64,000 nucleotides of DNA from JBELHR01 sp042091275 (lineage in GTDB: Bacteria; Bacteroidota; Bacteroidia; Flavobacteriales; Flavobacteriaceae): NCBI GenBank assembly GCA_042091275.1, contig JBELHR010000008.1, forward strand, positions 1 to 64,000. Direction: 5' to 3'. Both the position numbers and the translations under genes were made by a program. Positions 26,224 to 34,431 of the stretch are shown here, one piece after another (position 1 is the stretch's first letter; each line of letters starts with the position of its first letter). The notes beneath the pieces are model-generated. The model searched no databases. It was given only the letters and a program-made list of their open reading frames with translations, and was not told where the DNA came from.

Positions 26224-27024
26224 ATGAAAATTGCCATAATAGGAACTGGAAACTTAGGAAAGTCCATCGCAAAGGGATTAATCAAAAACAATGCTATTAC
26301 AAGCTTGTATTTGACCAAACGAAATCTAGATCAGATTTCCGAATTTGAGGGTTATAACAATGTGACTCTAACTACAGACAATCAAAAGGCTGTAAAACAA
26401 TCGGATATTATAATTTTTGCAGTTCAACCGGCACATTTTGAATCTATTTTGCATAGCATCAAGTCTGTTCTTAATGAAAATCATGTTCTTATTTCGACCA
26501 TAACGGGTTATGTCATTCCAAAGATGGAGGCTATTGTAGGTGAAAATCAACACATCATAAGGGCGATGCCTAATACCGCAATTGCTGTGGGAAAATCAAT
26601 GACTTGTATATGCGGAAATCAAAAAGGGCAACAGCGCATTGCTATTGCAGAGGCCATATTCAATAGATTGGGACATACCCTGATTATACCGGAGTCTCAA
26701 ATGCAAGCCGCAACCGTAGTTTGTGCCAGCGGGATTGCTTTTTGGATGCGATTGATTAGAGCGACTACCCAAGCGGCTATTCAGTTGGGATTTGATGCAA
26801 AAGAAGCACAAGAGCTCGCTATGTATACCAGCGAAGGGGCTGCTAATTTACTAATTACTACAGCGAACCATCCGGAAGAAGAAATTGATAAAGTTACCAC
26901 GCCTATGGGTTGCACAATTCAAGGGCTTAATGAAATGGAGCACAAGGGTTTAAGTTCTTCGCTCATTCAAGGAATGGTTGCCTCATTTCAAAAAATTAAT
27001 ACCATAAAAAAAGAACAAATATGA
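26224..27024 (+). CDS. proC: Pyrroline-5-carboxylate reductase
   Basis: Reduces 1-pyrroline-5-carboxylate to proline using NAD(P)H. The dinucleotide motif is at the N-terminus (IAIIGTGNLGKSIAKGL, residues 3-19). IIFAVQPAHF and RAMPNTAIAVGKSMT are family signatures, and the C-terminal dimer domain carries the TTPMGCTIQGL motif (PGGTTI-like in other members). The 266 residues are complete. It lies inside the arginine operon, with its last 4 bases overlapping argD. Its location ties proline formation to ornithine and glutamate-semialdehyde metabolism. It might be the main ProC of the cell or a paralogue; the window cannot show which. Confidence 0.94.
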   Translation: MKIAIIGTGNLGKSIAKGLIKNNAITSLYLTKRNLDQISEFEGYNNVTLTTDNQKAVKQSDIIIFAVQPAHFESILHSIKSVLNENHVLISTITGYVIPKMEAIVGENQHIIRAMPNTAIAVGKSMTCICGNQKGQQRIAIAEAIFNRLGHTLIIPESQMQAATVVCASGIAFWMRLIRATTQAAIQLGFDAKEAQELAMYTSEGAANLLITTANHPEEEIDKVTTPMGCTIQGLNEMEHKGLSSSLIQGMVASFQKINTIKKEQI

Positions 27025-28160
27025 GTCTGTTTGATGTATATCCACTATTCGACATTACACCGGTAAAGGGTAAGGATGTTTATATTTATGATGATCAGGG
27101 AACACAATACTTAGATCTTTATGGAGGTCACGCGGTTATTTCAATTGGTCATGCACATCCCAATTACGTGACAAATATCAGTAAACAAGTTGCTGAGCTC
27201 GGTTTTTATAGTAATTCCATTCAAAACCCCTTACAAGTAGAGCTAGCAAATCGTTTAGAAGTACTATCAGGCTGTAAAGACTATCAATTGTTTATGTGCA
27301 ATTCTGGAGCTGAAGCCAATGAAAATGCGCTGAAACTAGCATCCTTTCAAAATGGAAAACACAAGGTCCTTGCGTTTCGCAATTCATTTCACGGAAGGAC
27401 TTCTGCAGCTGTAGTGGCGACCGATAATCCCAAGGTAGTAGCGCCAATCAATGCTCAGCAAGAAGTAGATTTTGTGGAATTAGGAGATTTAGATAGCGTT
27501 GAGGTTATTTTGAAAAAAAATCAAACCTGCGCAGTAATTATAGAATGCATTCAAGGGGTAGGAGGATTAGACCAAGCCACAAGTGAATTTTATCGAGGTT
27601 TAGAAAAACTTTGTATCACCCACGACACGGTTCTTATCGCCGATGAGGTACAATCTGGTTTTGGTAGAAGCGGAGATTTTTTTGCTTATCAAAAACACAA
27701 TATCACACCAGATATCATTTCCATTGCAAAAGGTATGGGAAATGGTTTTCCAGTAGGAGGTATTTTAATTCATCCGAGAATTAAACCTTGGCATGGTATG
27801 CTGGGAACAACCTTTGGAGGTAATCATTTGGCTTGCGTTGCAGCACTATCGGTCTTGGATGTAATTGAAAAAGAGAATTTAATTGACAATACACGAGATA
27901 TGTCCGAGTATTTTATAAAGAAAGCCTCGACTATTGCGAAGATTAAGACCCTCAAAGGGCGGGGATTGATGTTGGGTATCGAGTTTGATTTTCCAATTTC
28001 AGAACTTCGAAAAAGATTGATTTACAAGCACCACATTTTCACGGGTAGTGCAAAAAACCCCAACCTCATTAGAATATTACCACCATTAACAATTCAGAAA
28101 GAACATATTGATGCTTTTTTTGAAGCTTTAAAAATTGAATTAAGCAATGAAACATTTTAG
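27021..28160 (+). CDS. argD: N-acyl-ornithine aminotransferase (class III)
   Basis: Pyridoxal-phosphate aminotransferase that converts N-acylglutamate semialdehyde to N-acylornithine. Visible motifs are CNSGAEANENALKLA (phosphate-binding, about residues 93-107), FHGRTSAA, LIADEVQSGFGRSG with the cofactor-binding Asp (about 210-222), and the Schiff-base Lys in SIAKGMGNGFPVGG (about 240). GTTFGGNHLAC follows. The 379-residue length is typical of ArgD. It overlaps proC by 4 bases and the carbamoyltransferase gene by 14, so it is tightly coupled. The enzyme family can also serve lysine synthesis; context makes arginine the main role. Confidence 0.95.
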   Translation: MSLFDVYPLFDITPVKGKDVYIYDDQGTQYLDLYGGHAVISIGHAHPNYVTNISKQVAELGFYSNSIQNPLQVELANRLEVLSGCKDYQLFMCNSGAEANENALKLASFQNGKHKVLAFRNSFHGRTSAAVVATDNPKVVAPINAQQEVDFVELGDLDSVEVILKKNQTCAVIIECIQGVGGLDQATSEFYRGLEKLCITHDTVLIADEVQSGFGRSGDFFAYQKHNITPDIISIAKGMGNGFPVGGILIHPRIKPWHGMLGTTFGGNHLACVAALSVLDVIEKENLIDNTRDMSEYFIKKASTIAKIKTLKGRGLMLGIEFDFPISELRKRLIYKHHIFTGSAKNPNLIRILPPLTIQKEHIDAFFEALKIELSNETF

Positions 28161-29082
28161 TAGTTTAAAAGATATAAGCTCCCCTCAACACTTAATTGAG
28201 GAGGCATTAATGCTCAAAGATTCTCCTTATAAATTTGACCAATTGGGAAAGGGTAAAACTCTGTTGATGCTTTTTTTTAACTCGAGCTTGAGAACGCGAT
28301 TAAGTACCGAAAAGGCAGCCTTGCAATTGGGAATGGATGTCATAACATTAAATGTAAACGACGCGTGGAAGTTGGAGTTAGAGGATGGTACAACAATGAA
28401 TCTCGATACATCAGAACACATCAAAGAAGCCGCACAAGTCGTATCGCAATATGCGGATATAATTGCGGTTAGAGCCTTTCCAGGTCTAGAGAATAGAAAG
28501 GATGACGAAAAGGAAATCATAATTAATAGTTTTAAGAAGTATGCGAGCATTCCTTTGGTAAACCTAGAGAGTTCGACAGAACATCCCTTACAAGCACTTA
28601 CGGATGCAATCACTATTGAAGAGCTAAAAACAAAAAAGCGTCCCAAAGTGGTTTTGTCTTGGGCTCCACATCCCAAAGCTCTACCCCAAGCAGTTGCAAA
28701 TAGCTTTGCGACAATGATGCAACAATTGGATGTAGACTTTTGTATTACACATCCTAAAGGCTATGAATTGAATTCGCAGATCACAAAGGATACGCCTATC
28801 CACTACAATCAGAAAGAGGCTCTAAAGGATGCAGATTTTGTGTATGTAAAAAACTGGTCTAGTTATAGTGATTACGGTAAAATTCTATCTCAAGATCCCG
28901 ACTGGATGCTAACTCAAGATAAATTAGCTCAGGCCAAATTCATGCATTGTTTGCCCGTGAGACGTAACGTAGTGGTGACCGATGAGGTGTTGGATAGTGA
29001 ACAGTCTATTGTCATTCAGCAAGCCAAAAACAGAACGTTTGCAGCCCAAGCGGTTTTAAAAGAATTATTAAAAGAACTCTAA
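28147..29082 (+). CDS. argF': N-succinylornithine (or N-acetylornithine) carbamoyltransferase
   Basis: Transfers the carbamoyl group to an N-acylated ornithine, the variant used by Bacteroidota and Xanthomonas instead of ordinary OTCase. The carbamoyl-phosphate motif is modified as FFNSSLRTRLST (about residues 43-54), and WAPHPKALPQAV and FMHCLPVRRNVVVTDEV are characteristic of this group. The residue that separates the two subtypes (Glu92 in Xanthomonas acetyl enzyme, Pro90 in the Bacteroides fragilis succinyl enzyme) lies in DTSEHIKEA and is Ser89 here, not Glu, which favours succinylornithine. 311 residues, full length. It overlaps argD by 14 bases, and argB follows after 23. Confidence 0.93.
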   Translation: MKHFSSLKDISSPQHLIEEALMLKDSPYKFDQLGKGKTLLMLFFNSSLRTRLSTEKAALQLGMDVITLNVNDAWKLELEDGTTMNLDTSEHIKEAAQVVSQYADIIAVRAFPGLENRKDDEKEIIINSFKKYASIPLVNLESSTEHPLQALTDAITIEELKTKKRPKVVLSWAPHPKALPQAVANSFATMMQQLDVDFCITHPKGYELNSQITKDTPIHYNQKEALKDADFVYVKNWSSYSDYGKILSQDPDWMLTQDKLAQAKFMHCLPVRRNVVVTDEVLDSEQSIVIQQAKNRTFAAQAVLKELLKEL

Positions 29083-29105
29083 ATCGCTTTTGCGAAATTC
29101 AAAAT

Positions 29106-29882
29106 ATGAAAAGACTAAAAGTTATAAAAATTGGAGGTAACGTCATTGATGACAAAGACGCCTTAAAAGTCTTCCTCAGAGATTTTTCAAATCTTAAGGG
29201 ACCAAAAATTTTGGTACACGGTGGAGGAAAGCTGGCTACTAAACTAGCCACAAAGCTTGAAATCCCGGTAAAAATGGAGGATGGTAGGCGCATTACTGAC
29301 AGGGATACTTTAGAGGTCATTACTATGGTCTATGCCGGGAGCGTAAATAAAAATATCGTTGCAGAGTTGCAAGCAAACAACTGTAATGCTATTGGTTTTA
29401 CCGGCGCTGATGGCAACACTATCTCGAGTAAAAAACGAAGCGTAAGCCCAATTGATTTTGGCTATGTGGGGGATATAGAACAGGTAAATACAGGGGTTTT
29501 ACAGACCTTATTAAAAAATAACATCACTCCTGTTTTCTGCGCAATTACTCATGACTCCCAGGGACAGTTACTCAATACAAATGCCGATACCATTGCAAGT
29601 GCTTTAAGTGTGGCTTTTGCCAAATTCTATCGAGTAGAGCTCTCTTATTGTTTTGAGAAAAAGGGGGTTTTAAAAAACGTGGAGGATGAGGATTCTTTAG
29701 TCAAAGATATCAATACCTCAAACTATCAGCGCCTGATAGATACTGGCGTGGTTTCAGATGGAATGCTCCCCAAACTCAAGAACTCTTTCCATGCAATTGA
29801 ACACAATGTCGATAAAGTATTCATAGGGAAACACGAGATGATTTTTAAAGGGAATTCGGATTATACAACTATTTCAAAATGA
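29106..29882 (+). CDS. argB: N-acylglutamate kinase
   Basis: Amino-acid-kinase-fold enzyme phosphorylating N-acylglutamate. The motifs are KIGGNVIDD at the N-terminus (Lys and Gly of the ATP site), LVHGGGK (about residues 37-43), GRRITDRDTLEVITMVYAGSVNK (substrate-binding region), and NINADT-like LNTNADTIASALS (about 157-169). The 258 residues match the shorter, non-arginine-inhibited type, since the N-terminal helix of feedback-inhibited enzymes is missing. This would fit control at the level of expression, as the leader peptide suggests. It overlaps argE by 4 bases. Confidence 0.95.
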   Translation: MKRLKVIKIGGNVIDDKDALKVFLRDFSNLKGPKILVHGGGKLATKLATKLEIPVKMEDGRRITDRDTLEVITMVYAGSVNKNIVAELQANNCNAIGFTGADGNTISSKKRSVSPIDFGYVGDIEQVNTGVLQTLLKNNITPVFCAITHDSQGQLLNTNADTIASALSVAFAKFYRVELSYCFEKKGVLKNVEDEDSLVKDINTSNYQRLIDTGVVSDGMLPKLKNSFHAIEHNVDKVFIGKHEMIFKGNSDYTTISK

Positions 29883-30940
29883 AAAAGCAACTTATAGAAC
29901 AAGCGATAGTGCTGCTAAAAAACCTAATTGAAACCCAATCCTTTTCCTCTAAAGAAGAAGGGACTGCTCTTTTAATTGAGAATTGGTTTAAGGGATATAA
30001 TATTCCATTTCAACGATCTAAAAATAATATTTGGGCCACCAATAAATACTTTGACCAAGCTAAACCGACACTATTGCTCAATTCGCATCACGACACGGTA
30101 ATGCCTAATAAGGGGTATACTAAAGACCCGTTTAAGGCCATTGTTGAAGATGGTAAATTATATGGTTTAGGGAGTAATGATGCAGGGGGGTGTTTGGTGT
30201 CCCTAATGGCAACTTTTACTTATTTCTATCAAAAGCCGAACTTAAATTACAACTTGGTCATAGTCGCTTCGGCAGAGGAGGAGAGTAGTGGTAAAAATGG
30301 TTTAAACAGTATGCTGTCTATACTTCCAAAAATCGATGTTGCCATAGTGGGAGAACCCACGTTGATGCAACTTGCTATAGCGGAAAAAGGACTTGTAGTC
30401 TTTGATGTTAAAGTAAAGGGTACACCGAGTCATGCCGCACATCCAAACGGGGACAATCCAATCTATAATACCATAAATGTTTTAGAGTGGTTTAGAGATT
30501 TTAAATTTGAAAAAACCTCTGAGACTTTGGGAGATGTCAAGATGACTGTCACCCAAATTAATGCTGGGAAACAGCACAATGCAGTTCCATCTGCTGTAGA
30601 TCTAGTTGTTGATGTTCGCGTCAATGATGCCTATTCCAATCAAGAAATAGCAGCTTTATTGGAAAAGGAAGCACCTTGCGAGTTAACCCCGAGGAGTTTA
30701 AGGCTAAACTCTTCATCCATTCCTTTGGAGCATCCTTTGGTACAATCCGGTATTGCCCTCGGTAGAACAACATATGGTTCGCCTACTTTGTCAGACCAAG
30801 CCGCTTTGAACTGTCCGTCTTTAAAATTAGGACCTGGTGATAGTAGGCGCTCTCATACCGCTGACGAGTTTATTTACTTGTCAGAAATAGAACAGGGTGT
30901 AGAAATATATATAGAATTATTAGAATCCGTATTAAATTAA
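29879..30940 (+). CDS. argE: M20 family deacylase of the arginine pathway
   Basis: Zinc-dependent M20 amidohydrolase that in this pathway removes the acyl group from N-acylcitrulline to yield citrulline, since carbamoylation precedes deacylation. Metal-site motifs are visible: LLNSHHDTV (His and Asp, about residues 67-75), GSNDAGG (about 100-106), and SAEEESSGKNG with the catalytic Glu pair (about 130-140). GEPT and a C-terminal His in SRRSHTADEF are also seen. The 353-residue length is right. It overlaps argB by 4 bases, and argH follows after 6. The acyl group (acetyl or succinyl) is not resolved by sequence alone. Confidence 0.92.
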   Translation: MKKQLIEQAIVLLKNLIETQSFSSKEEGTALLIENWFKGYNIPFQRSKNNIWATNKYFDQAKPTLLLNSHHDTVMPNKGYTKDPFKAIVEDGKLYGLGSNDAGGCLVSLMATFTYFYQKPNLNYNLVIVASAEEESSGKNGLNSMLSILPKIDVAIVGEPTLMQLAIAEKGLVVFDVKVKGTPSHAAHPNGDNPIYNTINVLEWFRDFKFEKTSETLGDVKMTVTQINAGKQHNAVPSAVDLVVDVRVNDAYSNQEIAALLEKEAPCELTPRSLRLNSSSIPLEHPLVQSGIALGRTTYGSPTLSDQAALNCPSLKLGPGDSRRSHTADEFIYLSEIEQGVEIYIELLESVLN

Positions 30941-30946
30941 CTTATT

Positions 30947-32227
30947 ATGAAACTTTGGGACAAAGGCTATTCAATAGATAAAAAAATAGAACAATTTACA
31001 GTAGGTAACGATAGAGAAATCGACCTTTACATTGCTAAATACGATATAATAGCATCGCTAGCTCATGCAAAGATGCTCGCTAGTATAGGGGTTATTTCTG
31101 CGACAGAATTAGATCAACTTACCACAGAACTCAATAAGCTTAAGGCTACAATCGATACAGGAGATTTTAATATCGAGGATAGTTTTGAAGATGTACATTC
31201 CAAGATTGAATTTGTACTAATCGAGGCTTTAGGGGATACAGGAAAAAAAATTCATACTGCACGTTCCAGGAACGATCAAGTACTGACTGCTTTGCAATTG
31301 TATTACAAAGACAATCTTGCGGAGATAGAACAAAAAACAAAAGCCTTTTTTGATTCTTTACTCCAATTAGCGGATACTCACAAAAGTCAATTATTACCGG
31401 GATATACCCATTTACAAGTGGCGATGCCCTCCTCTTTTGGCTTGTGGTTTTCATCCTATGCAGAATTGTTGATAGATGACGTCTATGTTTTAAATGCGGC
31501 TCTCAAAGTAGTAGATCAGAATCCTTTGGGTTCAGCAGCAGGATACGGCAGTTCCTTTCCCATAGACAGAGCGTTTACTACCGAGGCGCTTGGTTTTTCT
31601 ACATTAAAATACAATGCTGTGGCAGCACAATTAAGCAGAGGAAAAAGTGAGCGTATTGTCGCTGCAGCCCTTGGGAATTTGAGTAGCACTCTGTCGAAGT
31701 TTGCGATGGATATTTGTTTGTATATGAGTCAGAATTTTAACTTTATTAGCTTTCCGGATAAACTAACCACAGGAAGTAGCATCATGCCACACAAAAAGAA
31801 TCCGGATGTATTTGAATTGATAAGGGGAAAGTGCAATAAAATTCAGGCGCTGCAAACGGAAATGATTTTAATCACCAATAACTTGCCAAGTGGCTATCAC
31901 AGGGATTTTCAACTTTTGAAGGAAAACATGATTGATGGGATTGAAGATTTAAAGAACATATTAGATATTTTCAACTCTAGTATTCAGCAAATTATAATTG
32001 AGGATATTGACCTTAAGGAGGAAAAGTATAAGTATTTATTTACAGTAGATAGCATAAATAACTTGGTGGTCGATGGAATGAGTTTTAGAGAGGCTTATAA
32101 AAAAATAGGCGCCGAAGTAGAAAATGACACCTATCAGCCCGATCTAGGAAAAGAACACAGTCATATCGGTAGTATTCACAACCTTTGCTTAGAAGCTATA
32201 AAGTTAAAATATCCATCTAGAAAATAG
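30947..32227 (+). CDS. argH: Argininosuccinate lyase
   Basis: Last enzyme of the pathway, splitting argininosuccinate into arginine and fumarate. The fumarase/aspartase superfamily signature GSSIMPHKKNPDVFE occurs near residues 283-297; HTARSRNDQV (about 103-112) and TPGYTHLQ-like LPGYTHLQVAMP are also seen. The 426 residues are a little short of the usual 450-460, mostly at the C-terminus, but all three conserved regions are present. It closes the nine-gene run and is followed by the convergent ssb gene 25 bases on. No clear terminator was found in that short gap. Confidence 0.96.
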   Translation: MKLWDKGYSIDKKIEQFTVGNDREIDLYIAKYDIIASLAHAKMLASIGVISATELDQLTTELNKLKATIDTGDFNIEDSFEDVHSKIEFVLIEALGDTGKKIHTARSRNDQVLTALQLYYKDNLAEIEQKTKAFFDSLLQLADTHKSQLLPGYTHLQVAMPSSFGLWFSSYAELLIDDVYVLNAALKVVDQNPLGSAAGYGSSFPIDRAFTTEALGFSTLKYNAVAAQLSRGKSERIVAAALGNLSSTLSKFAMDICLYMSQNFNFISFPDKLTTGSSIMPHKKNPDVFELIRGKCNKIQALQTEMILITNNLPSGYHRDFQLLKENMIDGIEDLKNILDIFNSSIQQIIIEDIDLKEEKYKYLFTVDSINNLVVDGMSFREAYKKIGAEVENDTYQPDLGKEHSHIGSIHNLCLEAIKLKYPSRK

Positions 32228-32252
32228 AGTCAAAATTTACAACAGGAAGTCG

Positions 32253-32585
32253 CTAATTGCTCAACATCAAGAGTTCATTAGCGATTACCTCTGTAATATA
32301 TTGCTTGTTTCCATCTTTGTCATCCCAGGAGCGATTTGTTAATTTACCCTCAAGAGCAATCTCTTTTCCTTTGCCAATATAGTTTTCAACGATTTTGACG
32401 AGTGCGTTTTTGACAACAATAAAATGCCAATGCGTACGCTCGACTTTGTTGCCTTCTTTGTCTTTATAGCTATCGTCTACAGCCAAGTTAAATCGCGCTA
32501 TTTTACCGCCATCGTCAAAGGTTATAATTTCTGGATCTGCTCCGAGTCTCCCTATCAGTTGTACTTTGTTTCTAAGTGAGTTCAT
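32253..32585 (-). CDS. ssb: Short single-stranded DNA-binding protein
   Basis: An OB-fold protein of 110 residues: MNSLRNKVQLIGRLGADPEI at the N-terminus, ARFNLAVDDSYKDKEGNKVERTHWHFIVV (about 30-58), and GKGKEIALEGKLTNRSWDDKDGNKQYITEVIANELLML (about 70-108). It ends right after the OB fold, so the disordered linker and the acidic DDDIPF-type tail that recruits replication and repair partners are absent. It is therefore probably a secondary SSB paralogue rather than the essential one. A TATATTTG-type -7 element (revcomp of 32600-32607) lies 15 bases upstream. It is convergent with argH and divergent from the hexosaminidase gene. Confidence 0.92.
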   Translation of the reverse strand: MNSLRNKVQLIGRLGADPEIITFDDGGKIARFNLAVDDSYKDKEGNKVERTHWHFIVVKNALVKIVENYIGKGKEIALEGKLTNRSWDDKDGNKQYITEVIANELLMLSN

Positions 32586-32599
32586 AATGTGTTTTTTGA

Positions 32600-32607
32600 C
32601 AAATATA
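32600..32607 (-). promoter_or_regulatory. -7 element of ssb
   Basis: On the minus strand the sequence reads TATATTTG, an exact TAnnTTTG match, 15 bases from the ssb start. No TTG -33 element was found at 17-23 bases, so this is a partial match. Confidence 0.4.
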
Positions 32608-32647
32608 GGAGCAAGGAAAGTCGCTAATCGGTTCTTAAATATTTAAG

Positions 32648-32678
32648 TTGGTTTTTGCTTAACTTTAGACTAGATTTG
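32648..32678 (+). promoter_or_regulatory. Promoter of the GH20-GH109 pair
   Basis: TTG at 32648-32650, a 20-base spacer and TAGATTTG at 32671-32678 match the Bacteroidota consensus. The start codon of the hexosaminidase gene is 18 bases downstream, giving a very short leader. Confidence 0.65.
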
Positions 32679-32695
32679 AAAGAAAACGCTTTCAT

Positions 32696-34431
32696 ATGAA
32701 GAAATTTCTTTTTCTATACTCCGTATTAATAAGTAGTATTTACTCTTATTCTCAGGAGATTTCAATAATACCACAACCCAATTCTCTCCAAATAAACAAA
32801 GGCAGTTTCGCGAGGACCTCGAATTTTCTCGTCGAACAAAAAGGAGGAGATTTGTCCAACGAGATTTTATTTTTTTACGATATGATCGATTTGATTCCAA
32901 GTACTAATCGTGAAGGGGTGTCAAAATTAGTTCTGGAAATTGATTCAAATCTACCTATTGCAGAATCTTATGAATTGAAAATTTCTGAATCTAAAATTGA
33001 AATATCTGGAGCCGATTCACATGGAGTTTTCTATGGATTGCAGACCTTAAAACAAATAGCATTACAAAGTGAGGATTCAGGTCTTCAAGCCTTAGCGATA
33101 CAAGATGCTCCTCGATTCGCTTATCGTGGAATGCATTTAGATGTGGGAAGGCATTTTTTTGATGTGGACTATATCAAGACCTATTTAGATCTTATTGCAT
33201 CTCATAAAATGAATCGATTTCACTGGCACTTGACCGAGGATCAAGGATGGAGAATTGAGATCAAAAAATATCCTAGGCTAACGGAGGTAGCAGCTTTTAG
33301 GAAAGAAACTATAATGGGTAGATGGAGTTCAAGATCCACAAGGAACCCGAGTTATGACCAAAAGCCTTACGGTGGGTACTACACCCAAGATGAGGTAAGG
33401 GAAATAGTACAATATGCCGATGACTTGCATATCACTGTAATCCCTGAGATTGAAATGCCAGGACATGCCTTAGCTGCGATAAGCGCTTATCCTAGTTTGG
33501 GAAATACAGAAGAGCAATATGAAGNNNNNNNNNNNNNNNNNNNNNNNNNNNNNNNNNNNNNNNNNNNNNNNNNNNNNNNNNNNNNNNNNNNNNNNNNNNN
33601 NNNNNNNNNNNNNNNNNNNNNNNNTTAGCTGCGATAAGCGCTTATCCTAGTTTGGGAAATACAGAAGAGCAATATGAAGTTGCTACTCGATGGGGTGTTT
33701 TCCCTCAAATATACGCCCCGAAAGAAGAAACTTTTCAATTTTTAGAGGATGTATTGACGGAAGTGATGGCTCTTTTTCCAAGTGAATATATTCATATAGG
33801 AGGGGATGAGGCACCAAAAAAACAATGGGAAGAAAGTGATTTTGCCCAGGATTTAATCAAAGAAAAAGGCTTGGCAGACGAACATGAGCTGCAGAGCTAT
33901 TTTATAAAGAGAATAGAAGATTTTCTAAATGAAAATGGACGTTCTATCATCGGATGGGATGAGATTTTAGAGGGCGGTGTTGCTCCAAATGCTACGGTTA
34001 TGTCTTGGAGAGGAATCTCAGGAGGAATTGCCGCTGCTAAAGCAGGTCATCAAGTTATTATGACGCCGACGGATGCCTGTTATTTTGATTATTATCAAGC
34101 AGAGCCCACAGAATATGAGCCATTGGCTATAGGTGGATTTTTACCAGTTGAATTCGTTTACAATTACGAACCGGTGCCAAATGTCCTTAGTCCTAAAGAA
34201 GAGAAGTATATTTTGGGTGCGCAGGGGAATTTATGGTCGGAATACATCAAGACACCAGAACAGGCAAATTACATGGTTTTGCCCAGAATGACTGCCCTTT
34301 CTGAAGTTGTTTGGTCTTCTAAAGAAGCAAGAGATTACCAGTCTTTTGTCGAGCGACTACAAATATTTCAAGAGATTTATAAAGATTTAGGAGTTAATTA
34401 CGCCCAACACCTTTTTACACCAGATGAATAG
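32696..34431 (+). CDS. GH20 beta-N-acetylhexosaminidase (interrupted by an assembly gap)
   Basis: Exo-acting glycosidase removing terminal N-acetylglucosamine or N-acetylgalactosamine. It has a signal peptide (1-20, ending SIYSYSQ), a GH20b-type N-domain, and a TIM barrel with FAYRGMHLDVGRHFF, HWHLTEDQGWRIEI and the catalytic Asp-Glu pair in IHIGGDEAPKKQWE. A run of 100 N (33525-33624) splits the gene, and the 55 bases before it (33470-33524) are repeated exactly after it (33625-33679). As written, the reading frame shifts across the gap. If the gap and one copy are removed (155 bases), the two halves join in frame into one 526-residue protein of normal GH20 size. The gene is thus probably intact in the organism. 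Its end overlaps the GH109 gene by 8 bases. Confidence 0.92.
33470..33524 (+). repeat. 55-base duplicate, left of gap
   Basis: These 55 bases recur exactly at 33625-33679 on the other side of the N run. The duplicate most likely comes from two contig ends that overlap but were scaffolded with a default gap. Confidence 0.9.
33525..33624. other. Assembly gap (100 N)
   Basis: Exactly 100 unknown bases, the conventional filler for a gap of unknown size. The flanking exact duplicate implies that the true gap length is negative, that is, the contigs overlap. Confidence 0.99.
33625..33679 (+). repeat. 55-base duplicate, right of gap
   Basis: Second copy of the 55 bases at 33470-33524, encoding the same residues of the GH20 protein (LAAISAYPSLGNTEEQYE). 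Confidence 0.9.

Noticed and set aside
28227..28676. A 149-codon minus-strand frame inside the carbamoyltransferase gene
   Set aside because: Entirely antisense to a well-conserved gene, Ser/Phe-rich, with no motif or context.
32246..32628. A short repeat (GTCGCTAAT with similar flanks) at both ends of ssb (32248 and 32620)
   Set aside because: Nine to twelve bases could arise by chance in AT-rich DNA. There is no target duplication, terminal repeat or foreign composition to suggest a mobile unit.
33525..33624. A frameshifted or pseudogenised hexosaminidase
   Set aside because: The break is explained by an assembly gap with duplicated ends, and collapsing the duplicate restores the frame.
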